64,000 bases of DNA from Oceanobacillus neutriphilus (lineage in GTDB: Bacteria; Bacillota; Bacilli; Bacillales; Amphibacillaceae), in NCBI RefSeq assembly GCF_014645515.1, contig NZ_BMLW01000009.1, positions 174,432-238,431 on the forward strand. Direction: 5' to 3'. The position numbers were made by a program, and so were the translations under genes. Below are positions 17,173 to 26,291 of this stretch, piece by piece; the first letter of the stretch is position 1; each line of letters begins with the position of its first letter. The notes beneath the pieces are model-generated. The model ran no database searches and had not been told where the DNA came from. It saw only the letters and a list, made by a program, of their open reading frames with translations.

Positions 17173-17940
17173 CTATTCTTCCTCATCCTTCTTAATCTTA
17201 AGCATTTGCATCCGTTCATTAAAGAGCGTTGGATAGGATAAGAAGCCGAGCATTATACTGGTTACTGCGGCTGTTGTCAGTAACAGAAAGAGAATTAACA
17301 GCTGAAATTGGACGGCTTGAATCGGATCTGCCCCGGCAATAATCTGTCCGCTCATCATTCCTGGCAATTGAACAAGACCGATTGTTTTTTGGCTTTCAAT
17401 TGTCGGAATCAGGCTTGCTTTAATAGAATGGATAAGCGGCAGATGGATAGCCTGTTTTGGTGTGCCGCCTAAAGAAAGCAGAAGCTCTGTTTCTTTTTTC
17501 TGCGTTTGAATCTCTGCTGTGAAACGATTGAGAAAAAGAATGGAAAGCACCATAGAATTACCGACAACCATCCCGCTGATTGGAATAATATACTGCGCAG
17601 TCGGCGGTGTGATTTGAAACCCTAATAAGATGCTTTGCGTCAGTATCTCAATAAATATAAATGTAAAAATCAGCTTCCATACAATTCCCTTGATAGAAGC
17701 TCCTTTTTTCTGGGCATTATGTGTTGCCGCTCCAATCATTAGAGCAACCATCAGGATGATAAAAAGATAGCTGCCAGATTCAAATACAAAAGTCAGAACA
17801 TAACCCACAGCTATAAGCTGAATGATAGAACGGATAGTTGCGATAAAAGTATCTTTTCCCAAGCCGAGATTTAGTGTTTTGGAAAGGATTAAAGGAATAA
17901 GGACAAAAATAAGCGATAAGCCGAGGGATAGAAAACTCAT
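17173..17940 (-). CDS. fetB: FetB-type ABC exporter permease (UPF0014)
   Basis: This 255-residue membrane protein has about six to seven helices and the FetB signatures: an early AATHNAQKKG loop, a central ISGMVVGNSMVLSILFLNRF segment and PGMMSGQIIAGADPIQAVQFQ. E. coli FetAB is linked to iron export and peroxide resistance, and the Bacillus subtilis relatives are YjkA/YjkB. The ATG overlaps the upstream ATPase stop as ATGA, so the two are translationally coupled. An in-frame extension upstream was rejected because it lies inside the ATPase coding sequence. Confidence 0.83.
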   Translation of the reverse strand: MSFLSLGLSLIFVLIPLILSKTLNLGLGKDTFIATIRSIIQLIAVGYVLTFVFESGSYLFIILMVALMIGAATHNAQKKGASIKGIVWKLIFTFIFIEILTQSILLGFQITPPTAQYIIPISGMVVGNSMVLSILFLNRFTAEIQTQKKETELLLSLGGTPKQAIHLPLIHSIKASLIPTIESQKTIGLVQLPGMMSGQIIAGADPIQAVQFQLLILFLLLTTAAVTSIMLGFLSYPTLFNERMQMLKIKKDEEE

Positions 17941-18680
17941 TGCCAATCCCCCTTTACAAATTGCTGTACCCGGGGGTCTGCCGGGTTTTCCAATAAATCT
18001 GTATTTCCTGATTCGATAAGCTCCCCATTCATCATGACCCATGTATAATCTCCAATATGCAGTGCCTGCTCTAAATTATGTGTGATCCAGGCAATGGTCA
18101 CTGCAAATTCCTGATTGATATGCTGGATCAAGTGCTCAATGTCTGATGTAGATATACGATCAAGGGAGGAAGTAATTTCATCAAGCAGCAATACCCTTGG
18201 CTGATTGACAAGTGTACGTGCAATCGATACCTTTTGCCGCTGGCCGCCTGATAAATCTGCTACATCCCGATTGAGAAAAGAAGCATCCAGTCCAACTTGT
18301 GTTAATAAGTGTTCTGCTTCTTCCTTTTGAAATTCCTGGTTTTGCAATGTTTTAGGCATTGCGAGATTTTTATAAACGGAGCCGCGCAGCATAGTAGCAT
18401 CCTGAAGCGCAATACCGACTGTACGCCGTAATTCGGTCGGTTCAATGGATTGAGTATTTTCCCCAAAAAGATAAATATCTCCATTTATTGGAGAAATGAG
18501 TCCGTTTAATAGGCGGAAAATGGTTGTTTTTCCAGCTCCGGAAGGTCCGACAAATGTAGTAATCTTTCCTTCAGGGAGAATGCCCGAAACATCTTTAATA
18601 ATATCTAAGCCTTCATCCGAATAGCTGACATGATTTAGTTCTATCGCTACTTTACCAGTTACGTCATTTGATTGCTGCAT
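17937..18680 (-). CDS. fetA: FetA-type ABC exporter ATPase
   Basis: The 247-residue ATPase pairs with the adjacent FetB-type permease. Walker A is GPSGAGKTT, the Q-loop is ALQDATMLRGS, the signature is LSGGQRQKV, Walker B is LLLDEITSSLD and the switch histidine is in WITHNLEQ. The ITSSLD variant of Walker B, with I in place of P, is typical of this subfamily. I chose the ATG at 18680, preceded by AAAGGAA on the minus strand, over an extension of 59 residues that runs into the previous gene's terminator. Confidence 0.83.
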   Translation of the reverse strand: MQQSNDVTGKVAIELNHVSYSDEGLDIIKDVSGILPEGKITTFVGPSGAGKTTIFRLLNGLISPINGDIYLFGENTQSIEPTELRRTVGIALQDATMLRGSVYKNLAMPKTLQNQEFQKEEAEHLLTQVGLDASFLNRDVADLSGGQRQKVSIARTLVNQPRVLLLDEITSSLDRISTSDIEHLIQHINQEFAVTIAWITHNLEQALHIGDYTWVMMNGELIESGNTDLLENPADPRVQQFVKGDWQ

Positions 18681-18737
18681 GTATGCATTCCTTTCTGCGA
18701 TGAAATGAGACATTATTGAATTTAGGTGCACTGAAAT

Positions 18738-18772
18738 ATATAGCAGGAGAAGGGAAATCCCTCCTGCTGCAT
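18738..18772 (-). terminator. Hairpin after the ABC-F gene
   Basis: AGCAGGAG and CTCCTGCT arms with an inner GGGAAATCCC give a stable stem just after the ABC-F stop. The minus-strand tail (TATATATTTC) is only moderately T-rich. Confidence 0.5.
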
Positions 18773-18786
18773 TAAGGTTTATTCTA

Positions 18787-20376
18787 TCATTTCTTCTGTC
18801 TGTTTTGAAGAATACGTTTTTCCTGGAGAAGCTTTTGAAATTCCTTATCCAATTCATCGGAAGGCTCCAGGCTGAGCTTGCTCAGGGTTTCTGTTATCTT
18901 TGTTTCAATAATCATTAGCTGCTGTTCCACCGGGTCTTCTTGCGATTCTTTTTCAGCCGGTTCTTCATAGAACTGTCGGGAGCTTCCATCAAAAAAAGTA
19001 AGCTCCTGATGATTAATTTCAATCATTTTTGTTGCAATATTTTCGATAAACTGCCGGTCATGCGATACAAACAAAACAGTACCCTCATAAGCTCGAAGCA
19101 GACCTTCCAATGCTTCTACCGCCTCGATATCCAGGTAGTTTGTCGGTTCATCCAAAATAAGCATATTGATATCACTGACAAAAAGCTTAGCAAATGCTAC
19201 CTTTACCTGTTCTCCGCCGCTGAGAACGCGGACAGGCTTAAATACATCCTCCTGATAGAAATGCAGTCTGGCTAAAACTGTCCTAATTAGTGTTTCATCC
19301 TGCTTGGAGGTTTCTTTGACATTTTCCAGAATCGACTTTTCTGGGTTCAGTGTTGATAAGTCTTGTTTAAAATAACCGATTTTAACAGATGGGTTTAAGG
19401 CGATACCGGCATCTCCCTGCATTATTTTTTTGACAAAAGTTGTTTTTCCCGCTCCATTTGGACCGATGATGCCAACCTTATCTCCACCCTTTATATTAAA
19501 GCTGGCTTTTTTCCATAACTGCTTTCCGGGAACAGCTCCTTCTAAATCCTCTATCCGTAAAATAATTTTCTGCTGTAATCTTGCTTGATTGGAAAGAGTC
19601 ATTTTCAGAGGAGCAGCTTCTCGGACCTTTTCCACTTTTTCGAGATTATCTAATCTTGTTTCCAAAGCCTTTGATGTTTTTTGCAGCTTTTTCTGCTTTT
19701 TGGCAAAGTAGGGCTTAGCACCTTTTAAAGATTCTTCGGTAGAACCAATTTTACTTTTCGGTGTTTTTGTTGCCCGTTGTGCTTTCTGTTCTTTTTTCTC
19801 GATTGCGCGCTCAAGCTGTTGTTTTTTCTGCTGATAATGCTCATATGCCAGTCGTTGTTTTTCCACTTCTTTTTCCTTTTGCTGGCGATAAGCTGTATAG
19901 TTGCCGGAATAAACTTTTAAAATTTCTTCATCTATTTCCCAAATTTCATTGCATAGTTTATCTAAAAAGTTTCGGTCATGAGAGACAATAATAAGAGCTC
20001 CCTGCCAATGAGACAGCTGTTTCTCAAGCCATTCAATATGAGCCGTATCCAGATTTGTTGTTGGTTCGTCTGCAAGGAGAAGTCCGGTTTGCTTTTTTAA
20101 AGCTTCAACAATATAAGCCTGTGTTACTTCACCTCCGCTTTTTTGGTCACGTTTCTCTTTTAATTGTGGCAATAACTCTACAGAAGTATACATTTGAATT
20201 GTACCTTGTTCAGGCTGCATTTTACCGGCAAGCAGATTGAGCAGGGTTGTTTTTCCTGAGCCGTTTTTACCGACTAAACCAATCCGGTCCTTGGAATGAA
20301 TGGCTAAATTTTCTATAGAGAACAATTCCCGGTCTTTAATACTTTGTTTAATATGATGTGCTTCTAAAATAGTCAT
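18787..20376 (-). CDS. ABC-F ribosome protection protein, Vga/VmlR type
   Basis: The 529-residue protein has two ATPase domains and no membrane segment. It would bind the ribosome and displace antibiotics of the peptidyl-transferase centre (lincosamide, streptogramin A and pleuromutilin in characterised relatives). Walker A motifs are GKNGSGKTT and GPNGAGKTT. Signatures are KSGGEVTQ and LSGGEQVKVA, and Walker B motifs are LLADEPTTNLD and LILDEPTNYLD. The linker is long, lysine-rich and coiled (KKEQKAQRATKTPKSK), which determines specificity. A C-terminal acidic extension is present. The ATG at 20376 follows GGAGA; the upstream in-frame region belongs to the attenuator leader. Confidence 0.87.
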   Translation of the reverse strand: MTILEAHHIKQSIKDRELFSIENLAIHSKDRIGLVGKNGSGKTTLLNLLAGKMQPEQGTIQMYTSVELLPQLKEKRDQKSGGEVTQAYIVEALKKQTGLLLADEPTTNLDTAHIEWLEKQLSHWQGALIIVSHDRNFLDKLCNEIWEIDEEILKVYSGNYTAYRQQKEKEVEKQRLAYEHYQQKKQQLERAIEKKEQKAQRATKTPKSKIGSTEESLKGAKPYFAKKQKKLQKTSKALETRLDNLEKVEKVREAAPLKMTLSNQARLQQKIILRIEDLEGAVPGKQLWKKASFNIKGGDKVGIIGPNGAGKTTFVKKIMQGDAGIALNPSVKIGYFKQDLSTLNPEKSILENVKETSKQDETLIRTVLARLHFYQEDVFKPVRVLSGGEQVKVAFAKLFVSDINMLILDEPTNYLDIEAVEALEGLLRAYEGTVLFVSHDRQFIENIATKMIEINHQELTFFDGSSRQFYEEPAEKESQEDPVEQQLMIIETKITETLSKLSLEPSDELDKEFQKLLQEKRILQNRQKK

Positions 20377-20693
20377 AAAATCATCTCCGTATCTGTTAAG
20401 AGTTCGAACAGGGAGATTTCGCAAATGACAAAACCCCTGTTCTGCATTCAGATCAGAACAGGGGTCGCCAAAAAAGGGAGTGAGCATTCGTCTGCTCATT
20501 CCATATGGGTACCACAAAGGATAAAGGCTAATCCTGTTCCGAAATCGTTCAATGAAAGCATGAAAAATAACACAGCAGGATGGAACCTGATAGTTCTGCT
20601 GTTAACCATACTTTTATTTGAATTCATTCTTTAAAAAAACAGGATTAGTACTTCATGTTCCCTTTGTTCACCCTTTCGATATTTGTTGTTTAC
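20377..20693 (-). promoter_or_regulatory. Attenuator leader of the ABC-F gene
   Basis: The leader runs about 315 bases from promoter to start codon. A terminator (CCCCTGTTCT at 20434-20443 against AGAACAGGGG at 20455-20464, then TTTTGTCATTT on the minus strand) lies before the gene. A three-codon ORF, Met-Lys-Tyr-stop (20645-20656), has an AAAGGG site. CTAATCCTGTT right after it is complementary to AACAGGATTAG further down. A CAGCAG/CTGCTG hairpin lies between. The layout fits ribosome-mediated, antibiotic-induced antitermination. The pairing scheme is inference. Confidence 0.65.
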
Positions 20694-20723
20694 AGTATAG
20701 CGGAAAAAAAGGTATTTGTCACC
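20694..20723 (-). promoter_or_regulatory. SigA-type promoter of the ABC-F leader
   Basis: On the minus strand GTGACA is followed after 17 bases by TATACT. Spacing and boxes fit a housekeeping promoter. It lies just beyond the terminator of the upstream ATPase gene. Confidence 0.6.
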
Positions 20724-20732
20724 AAAAGAAAA

Positions 20733-20780
20733 AACCGGGCCAATTCAAATTCGCTTATCAGAATTTGAATTGGTCCGGTT
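20733..20780 (-). terminator. Terminator of the siderophore ATPase gene
   Basis: A stem of about 20 pairs with a single mismatch (AACCGG.CCAATTCAAATTC and its complement) around eight bases. It is followed by T6 on the minus strand, right after the stop codon. Confidence 0.85.
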
Positions 20781-20787
20781 ATATATA

Positions 20788-21630
20788 TTATAAAGCTTTT
20801 GGTGTTTGATGTATGGAATTCTCCTGCACAGCATCTTTGATTAAACAATTTCCCCGTCCGTGCGGGATACACATTGGGGTTCCGAATATTGGATCACATG
20901 CGATATTACACCGCATCCGGAATACTGCAGATACAAGATCTGCTGAAATTGTATCCTCAGGCTTTCCCTGCGCATATACTTTTTTATCTTTAATTGCAAT
21001 AATATGATGCGCGTAACGGCTTGCCAAATTCAAGTCGTGCAGTACCATCACAATCGTCCGACCGTCTTTTTCGTTTAATTCAAACAGAAGGTCAAGGACA
21101 TCAATTTGATGTGTTAAATCAAGATAAGTAGTCGGCTCATCTAATAAGATTATGTCTGTATCCTGTGCTAATGTTAAAGCAATCCAAGCCCGCTGACGCT
21201 GTCCGCCGGAGAGTGAATCAACAGACTGGTCTTTCAAATCAGACATATTTGTATCCTCTAATGCTTTTTGTACAGCTTCCTCATCTTCTTTGGACCATTG
21301 CTTCATAACTTTACGGTAGGGATGTCTGCCCTGCTTAACAAGCTCATACACTGTTAATCCTTCCGGGCTGGTTGGCGCCTGAGGAAGAATAGCCATGTTT
21401 TGTGCCACCTCACGGGTCCGCATTTTAGCAATATTTTGTCCGTTTAATATAACAGATCCCTGCTTTGGCTTTAATAAACGTGCCAAAGAACGTAATAAAG
21501 TTGATTTTCCACAGCCGTTTGGGCCGATAAAAACAGTAATTTCCCCTGTAGGGATGGAAATGTCCAATTCATCTATAATAATCCGGTCTCCGAACCCAAG
21601 TGTTAAGTTACTCGCTGTTAATGAGTTCAA
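20788..21630 (-). CDS. Iron-siderophore ABC importer ATPase, YusV-like
   Basis: The 280-residue ATPase is of the FecE/FhuC type that powers Fe(III)-siderophore uptake. Walker A is GPNGCGKST, the signature LSGGQRQRAWIALTLAQ, Walker B IILLDEPTTYLD and the switch histidine MVLHDLNLA. The C-terminal extension has several cysteines near MRCNIACDPIFGTPMCIP, as in B. subtilis YusV. YusV is shared there by several siderophore permeases, including YfiYZ-YfhA, whose counterparts are the neighbouring genes. A Fur-box-like sequence lies upstream at 21707-21721. Confidence 0.86.
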   Translation of the reverse strand: MNSLTASNLTLGFGDRIIIDELDISIPTGEITVFIGPNGCGKSTLLRSLARLLKPKQGSVILNGQNIAKMRTREVAQNMAILPQAPTSPEGLTVYELVKQGRHPYRKVMKQWSKEDEEAVQKALEDTNMSDLKDQSVDSLSGGQRQRAWIALTLAQDTDIILLDEPTTYLDLTHQIDVLDLLFELNEKDGRTIVMVLHDLNLASRYAHHIIAIKDKKVYAQGKPEDTISADLVSAVFRMRCNIACDPIFGTPMCIPHGRGNCLIKDAVQENSIHQTPKAL

Positions 21631-21706
21631 TGAAAACGCCTCCTGACCTAAAAAGGTGCGTATTAGCTACTTACTTCATTTTATTGCTTGGGAGACTAAT
21701 AGTCAA

Positions 21707-21721
21707 TGATAATAATTTTCA
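21707..21721. promoter_or_regulatory. Fur box of the siderophore ATPase gene
   Basis: TGATAAT-A-ATTTTCA matches the Bacillus 7-1-7 Fur site with one mismatch in the right arm. It lies 77 bases upstream of the start codon. Confidence 0.65.
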
Positions 21722-21946
21722 ATTAGGTGACAAATAATATTTAAACTTCTTTAGAGATTACTATTTTTGTGTCAGGGTATGACAAGCTTTGATTATAGAA
21801 GTAACAAATTTGCAGCTTGTTTCTGAAATATTTTGCAGTGCTCTGGATTAGTTTGTCTATGGCGACATTCAAAATAGCGAGTTGAGCCGTTGAATTTATC
21901 GATAAACAGGAGAGTTAAGTTAATTTTTATTGGACTGAATCTAAAA

Positions 21947-21990
21947 AAAGAACAAAAGCTGATAAAAGAAGAGGTCAGCTTTTGTTCTTT
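21947..21990 (-). terminator. Terminator of the siderophore-binding lipoprotein gene
   Basis: A perfect 16-bp stem (AAAGAACAAAAGCTGA and complement) with a 12-base loop and a T-rich minus-strand tail. It lies 21 bases after the stop. Confidence 0.85.
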
Positions 21991-22011
21991 AGGGACATAC
22001 TATTCAAGAAA

Positions 22012-22974
22012 TTATTTAAATAAATCAACAAACATATCAATCGTCTGTTCAGAGGCGACTAAACCACTGTTTGTCCAGTTACTTTCATCCTCAATGTAGT
22101 ATACCTGATCATTTTTGACTACATCGGTATTGTTCCATACACTACTGTTTTTCAATGCTTCGATTCCTTCATCGTCTTCGTAGCCTAAAATAATCAGATG
22201 GTCCGCATCAATCTCAGAGAGCTTCTCTAAAGAAATTGGGTTCCAGGCTTCTTCACCTTGTCCAAGCTCCTTGACAAGCTCAGGAACTTCTACACCCAAT
22301 TCATTGTAAATCATGTTTGCAGAGTGACGATTTTCCTCAAATAAGAAATATTTTCCGCCGACAACCCACATCATCGCAACAGATTCATCACCTAATGTTT
22401 CATCCAGCTCTTCTTTCGCTGTTGTCACTTTTTCATCATAGCCTGCTAAAGCCTGTTCAGCTTCTTCTTCTTTTCCAAGTATTTCTCCTATTTTCTGTAA
22501 ACGTACCTTCCAGTCACTTACTTCTTCCTCGGATAATACATATGTTGGAGCAATTGCTGCGTAGTCTTCGTAAGAGCCTTCATAGTTATCTAAAGTATGA
22601 TCTAAAATAATAAGATCAGGCTCTATACTAAGTACTTGCTCTAAAGGCAATGTCCATTCAATGGTTTCTACATCTGCAAGGTCTTCTTCCAAATAATCCT
22701 GGACACTTTCGCCAATCGCCCACTTTGCAACAGGTTTTTCATCAAGTGCAATTAATGTATCTTCATTGTAAGAGGCAAGAATTTTTTCCGGGTTTGCCGG
22801 AACAGTAACTTCTCCCATTTCCGAATCAACGGTGATCTCGGATGCTTCCTCTGTATCGTCAGATGTATTTGAATCATCAGACTTGTTATCATTACTATTG
22901 CCGCAAGCAGCAAGAAGTAATAGAGTGGTAAGTATCAGCATAAATAAATATTTTTTTTGCATAAATTTGTTCAT
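22012..22974 (-). CDS. Iron-siderophore-binding lipoprotein
   Basis: This 320-residue protein begins with a lipoprotein signal ending in LLAACG, so it is anchored to the outer face of the membrane. An acidic serine/aspartate linker follows, then a class III (TroA/FepB-like) solute-binding fold: VTVPANPEKILA, SIEPDLIILD and LEKLSEIDADHLIILG are its typical blocks. It delivers a ferric siderophore to the divergent FecCD permeases. It resembles YfiY, which in B. subtilis binds schizokinen-type hydroxamates. The ATG follows AAAAGGAG. A Fur box lies in the divergent promoter. Confidence 0.87.
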   Translation of the reverse strand: MNKFMQKKYLFMLILTTLLLLAACGNSNDNKSDDSNTSDDTEEASEITVDSEMGEVTVPANPEKILASYNEDTLIALDEKPVAKWAIGESVQDYLEEDLADVETIEWTLPLEQVLSIEPDLIILDHTLDNYEGSYEDYAAIAPTYVLSEEEVSDWKVRLQKIGEILGKEEEAEQALAGYDEKVTTAKEELDETLGDESVAMMWVVGGKYFLFEENRHSANMIYNELGVEVPELVKELGQGEEAWNPISLEKLSEIDADHLIILGYEDDEGIEALKNSSVWNNTDVVKNDQVYYIEDESNWTNSGLVASEQTIDMFVDLFK

Positions 22975-23011
22975 CTCTTTTTCTCCTTTTATGTTATAAT
23001 GAACGTCTAAC

Positions 23012-23030
23012 GATAATGATAATCAGTTTC
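23012..23030. promoter_or_regulatory. Fur box between divergent siderophore genes
   Basis: GATAATGATAATCAGTTTC is very close to the classical 19-bp Fur box (first 14 positions match). It lies between the lipoprotein gene and the permease operon and could control both. Confidence 0.8.
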
Positions 23031-23144
23031 AATTAGAAAGTCAATAAGTTATTTAAAAGCAAGCTTTTACGAAATTTTAATTCTAAAAAAATCAAATCAT
23101 ATTACAACCATATTTTATGAAGAAAGTATAGGAGTATACAAGAA

Positions 23145-24161
23145 ATGAGATTGTTTTCACGTTCTTCTCAGTTGACGAAGATACTAATTAATATCATAGG
23201 GATTTGCCTTGTTATTTTTTCGATTGGTGTGTCTATCTCTTATGGTGCAACAACGATTGATTTACATACTGTCTGGCAGGCTGTGTTCAAATTCAGTGAA
23301 GGACAACAGGCCCACCAGGTTATTTGGGAGTTGCGTATTCCGCGTACCTTGGCTGCCGTGCTGGTAGGTGCGTTTTTAGCTATGTCTGGAGCTGTCATGC
23401 AGGGAATGACGCGTAATCCGCTCGCATCGCCATCTATTATGGGGGTAACAGATGGCGCTGCGTTTATGCTTGTGATTATCCTGGCCTTTTACCCGGCTGT
23501 TTCCAGTGTCGGCTTAATGTTTGCTTCTTTTCTTGGGGCGGGTATCGCTGTAACCCTGGTGTTTTTAGTGGGATCCTTTTCGAGCAGTGGATTGACACCT
23601 GTTAAGCTGGCGCTGGCCGGAGTCGCAATAGGAACTTTGCTGCGGTCTGTTTCCTCGATTCTTTCATTGCATTTCCAGCTGGAGAAGGATATAGGATTTT
23701 GGCTTGCAGGCGGATTAGACGGAGCAGGCTGGAATGCGGTAATGGTTCTTCTTATTGCCGGAGCAATAGGGGTGATCCTGGCATTATCTATTGCGAAGTC
23801 CATCACTGTTTTGAGCTTGGGAGACGATTTGTCTACGGGATTAGGACAGAATAATACGCTTATTAAAATTACCGGCATTGTAGTTGTATTAATATTAACA
23901 GGTGTTGCAGTTTCTGTTGCCGGCTCTGTCGGGTTTGTCGGATTGATTATTCCGCATATTACACGTTTTATTATTGGGACAGACTACCGATGGATTATTC
24001 CTACATCAGCAGTGCTGGGTGCTTTATTACTTGTGAATGCGGATCTTATTGCACGGATGATTAACGCCCCATTTGAAACACCGGTAGGCGCTATTACTTC
24101 CATTATCGGTGTGCCATTCTTCCTCTATTTGGCCAGAGGCAGCGGGGGTGACAAAAAATGA
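23145..24161 (+). CDS. FecCD-family siderophore permease
   Basis: The 338-residue membrane protein has about ten helices and the FecCD hallmarks: LRIPRTLAAVLVGAFLAMSGAVMQG, RNPLASPSIMGVTDGA and, near the C-terminus, GSVGFVGLIIPHITR with the G-rich loop that contacts the ATPase. It resembles YfiZ. The stop codon overlaps the start of the next permease as ATGA, so the two halves of the heterodimeric channel are made together. Transcription starts from the Fur-controlled divergent region. Confidence 0.9.
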   Translation: MRLFSRSSQLTKILINIIGICLVIFSIGVSISYGATTIDLHTVWQAVFKFSEGQQAHQVIWELRIPRTLAAVLVGAFLAMSGAVMQGMTRNPLASPSIMGVTDGAAFMLVIILAFYPAVSSVGLMFASFLGAGIAVTLVFLVGSFSSSGLTPVKLALAGVAIGTLLRSVSSILSLHFQLEKDIGFWLAGGLDGAGWNAVMVLLIAGAIGVILALSIAKSITVLSLGDDLSTGLGQNNTLIKITGIVVVLILTGVAVSVAGSVGFVGLIIPHITRFIIGTDYRWIIPTSAVLGALLLVNADLIARMINAPFETPVGAITSIIGVPFFLYLARGSGGDKK

Positions 24162-25180
24162 ATCCATTAGAAAAGCAAAAAAAACTTCGATTTTGGACGA
24201 TTATCATTATATTAGTTATCGGGATTATTGTTTTTTCCTTTCTCAGTTTAAATCTGGGGACGATTTCCATCTCTCCGAAAGAAGTGATTCGAACACTGAT
24301 GGGACAGGGATCAGACAGACAAGAGCTGGTGTTGTTTAAATTCCGGATGCCGGGGATTATTTTGGCATTATTAATCGGAGCAGGCCTGGCGGTTTCTGGA
24401 ACGATTATGCAGGGTATCACACAAAACGGACTTGCTGATCCGGGAATATTAGGAATTAATTCAGGAGCGGGCTTTGCGATTGTGTTATTTCTCTATTTCT
24501 TTCAAGGTGTTATACCGGCAGCGAGTGCACTAAACACTTATATGCTTCCTTTTGTTGCATTAATTGGGGCGTTTACAGCGGCAATATTGATTTATGCCAT
24601 TGCCTGGAAAAAAGGAGTATCACCGATTCGGCTTGTTTTAGTCGGAATCGGGGTAAACGCGGCATTTGGTGCTCTTCTGACGATTTTTCAGCTGCGTATG
24701 GATCCGCAAAATTATCGTCAGGTAACGATTTGGCTGTCAGGTGAGATTTGGAATGCGAACTGGAATTTTGTATTTGCTTTATTGCCCTGGATGCTGATAC
24801 TTATTCCAATCGCAATAAATAAAGCGAGAAACTTAAATGTCTTTCACTTAGGGGATGATGTTGCGTCTGGTCTTGGTACACATGTTGAAAGAGAGCGGGG
24901 AATCTTATTATTAATTGCTGTAGCATTAGCGGGAGCATCCGTCGCGGCCGGTGGTGCGATTGCCTTTTTAGGACTTGTTGTGCCGCATATTGTCCGTAAG
25001 CTGGTAGGGCCGCTGCATCATTACGTGATTCCGATTTCTGCCTTACTGGGGGCATTTATTTTAATGGCAGCAGATATGATTGGAAGTAATATTCTGGCGC
25101 CAACAACAATACCAGTAGGAATTGTTGTATCGATTGTCAGTACACCTTATTTTGTATATCTGCTGATGAAAACAAATTAA
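24158..25180 (+). CDS. FecCD-family siderophore permease, second subunit
   Basis: The 340-residue partner of the preceding permease has about ten helices. It contains FRMPGIILALLIGAGLAVSGTIMQG, GLADPGILGINSGAGF and GGAIAFLGLVVPHIVRKLVG, the same blocks as the first subunit but clearly diverged. It resembles YfhA. Together with the lipoprotein and the YusV-like ATPase this completes an importer for a ferric siderophore, with all parts inside 4.5 kb though in two orientations. Confidence 0.9.
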   Translation: MNPLEKQKKLRFWTIIIILVIGIIVFSFLSLNLGTISISPKEVIRTLMGQGSDRQELVLFKFRMPGIILALLIGAGLAVSGTIMQGITQNGLADPGILGINSGAGFAIVLFLYFFQGVIPAASALNTYMLPFVALIGAFTAAILIYAIAWKKGVSPIRLVLVGIGVNAAFGALLTIFQLRMDPQNYRQVTIWLSGEIWNANWNFVFALLPWMLILIPIAINKARNLNVFHLGDDVASGLGTHVERERGILLLIAVALAGASVAAGGAIAFLGLVVPHIVRKLVGPLHHYVIPISALLGAFILMAADMIGSNILAPTTIPVGIVVSIVSTPYFVYLLMKTN

Positions 25181-25204
25181 TAAAGGGAAGGGATTCAGGT
25201 AATT

Positions 25205-26215
25205 ATGAACGAAGAAATATACGACGTAACGATTATTGGCGGCGGACCTGCCGGGTTATTTGCTGCTTTCTATAGTGGCATGCGGGAAATGAAGACAAAA
25301 ATTATTGAATATCTTCCATACCTCGGCGGAAAGGTACCGTACTTTTATCCGGAAAAAGTAATTCGCGACATCGGTGGTATTGCACATGCTACTGGAGAAG
25401 AAGTAACCGATCAGCTGGTGGAACAGGCAATGACCTTTGGCCCGACGGTTGTTCTGGGAGAACAGGTCGTTGATATGCAACGTATGGATGATGGGAATTT
25501 TCAGCTTATAAGCAGCAACGGAAATATCCATTATTCTAAAACAATTATGCTGGCAACCGGATTTGGGACATTGCACTCTGTGAAACTGGACCATCCGGAA
25601 GCGGTTTATTACGAAGAGAAAAGCCTGCATTATACGGTAAGGAAGCTGGCGGATTATCATGATAAGCATGTGCTTATTTCCGGCGGCGGCAACAGTGCTG
25701 TAGATTGGGCGCTGGAGCTTGAGAACATTGCAAAAAGTGTAACGCTTATCCACCGCCGTAATGAATTTAAAGGATTGGAAAGCAGTGTGACGAAGCTGAA
25801 AAATTCATGTGTAAATGTAATGACGCCGTATGAATTAAAGGCATTGCATGGAACAGATGGGCAGATTGAAAAGGTAATATTGGGACATTTAGAGAATGAA
25901 GCGGATGAGAAAGAAATTCAGGTTGACCGGCTAGTAGTCAATCATGGTTTTCAAATTAATCTGGAGCCGATTACTACATGGGGATTGGAAATGAAAGACG
26001 GTATGATTGCTGTAGATTCCAGTATGCAAACTTCTGTTGAAGGTGTATTTGCAATTGGTGATATCGCACATTATCCGGATAAACTTGGATTAATCGCCGG
26101 AGCGTTTAATGAAGGACCAATTGCAGTTAACCGCGCGAAAAAGATCGCTGATCCGGGAGATCCCGTGAAGCATTTATTCTCCACCAATTTTGCAGCTTTT
26201 GAGGAAGACGAATAA
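25205..26215 (+). CDS. Ferredoxin-NADP reductase-like flavoprotein (YcgT/YumC type)
   Basis: The 336-residue thioredoxin-reductase-like protein has GGGPAGLFAAFYSGM for FAD near the N-terminus, GGGNSAVDWALEL for NAD(P) in the middle and VFAIGDIAHYPDKLGLIAGAFNEGPIAVN at the end. It lacks the CxxC redox pair of thioredoxin reductase, as do YcgT and YumC. It lies 24 bases behind the siderophore permeases, so it probably reduces the imported ferric complex directly or through ferredoxin. It is likely within the same Fur regulon. Confidence 0.86.
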   Translation: MNEEIYDVTIIGGGPAGLFAAFYSGMREMKTKIIEYLPYLGGKVPYFYPEKVIRDIGGIAHATGEEVTDQLVEQAMTFGPTVVLGEQVVDMQRMDDGNFQLISSNGNIHYSKTIMLATGFGTLHSVKLDHPEAVYYEEKSLHYTVRKLADYHDKHVLISGGGNSAVDWALELENIAKSVTLIHRRNEFKGLESSVTKLKNSCVNVMTPYELKALHGTDGQIEKVILGHLENEADEKEIQVDRLVVNHGFQINLEPITTWGLEMKDGMIAVDSSMQTSVEGVFAIGDIAHYPDKLGLIAGAFNEGPIAVNRAKKIADPGDPVKHLFSTNFAAFEEDE

Positions 26216-26225
26216 AATAACCTTT

Positions 26226-26291
26226 AAAAAGCACTCTAACGTTTTCAACCTGATAAAGAAGGGCTAAGAAAACAGTAAGAGTGCTTTTTTA
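26226..26291. terminator. Bidirectional terminator, reductase / DUF188 gene
   Basis: AAAAAGCACTCT pairs with AGAGTGCTTTTT, with an inner GTTTTC/GAAAAC pair. It has A and T tails on both sides. Confidence 0.75.
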
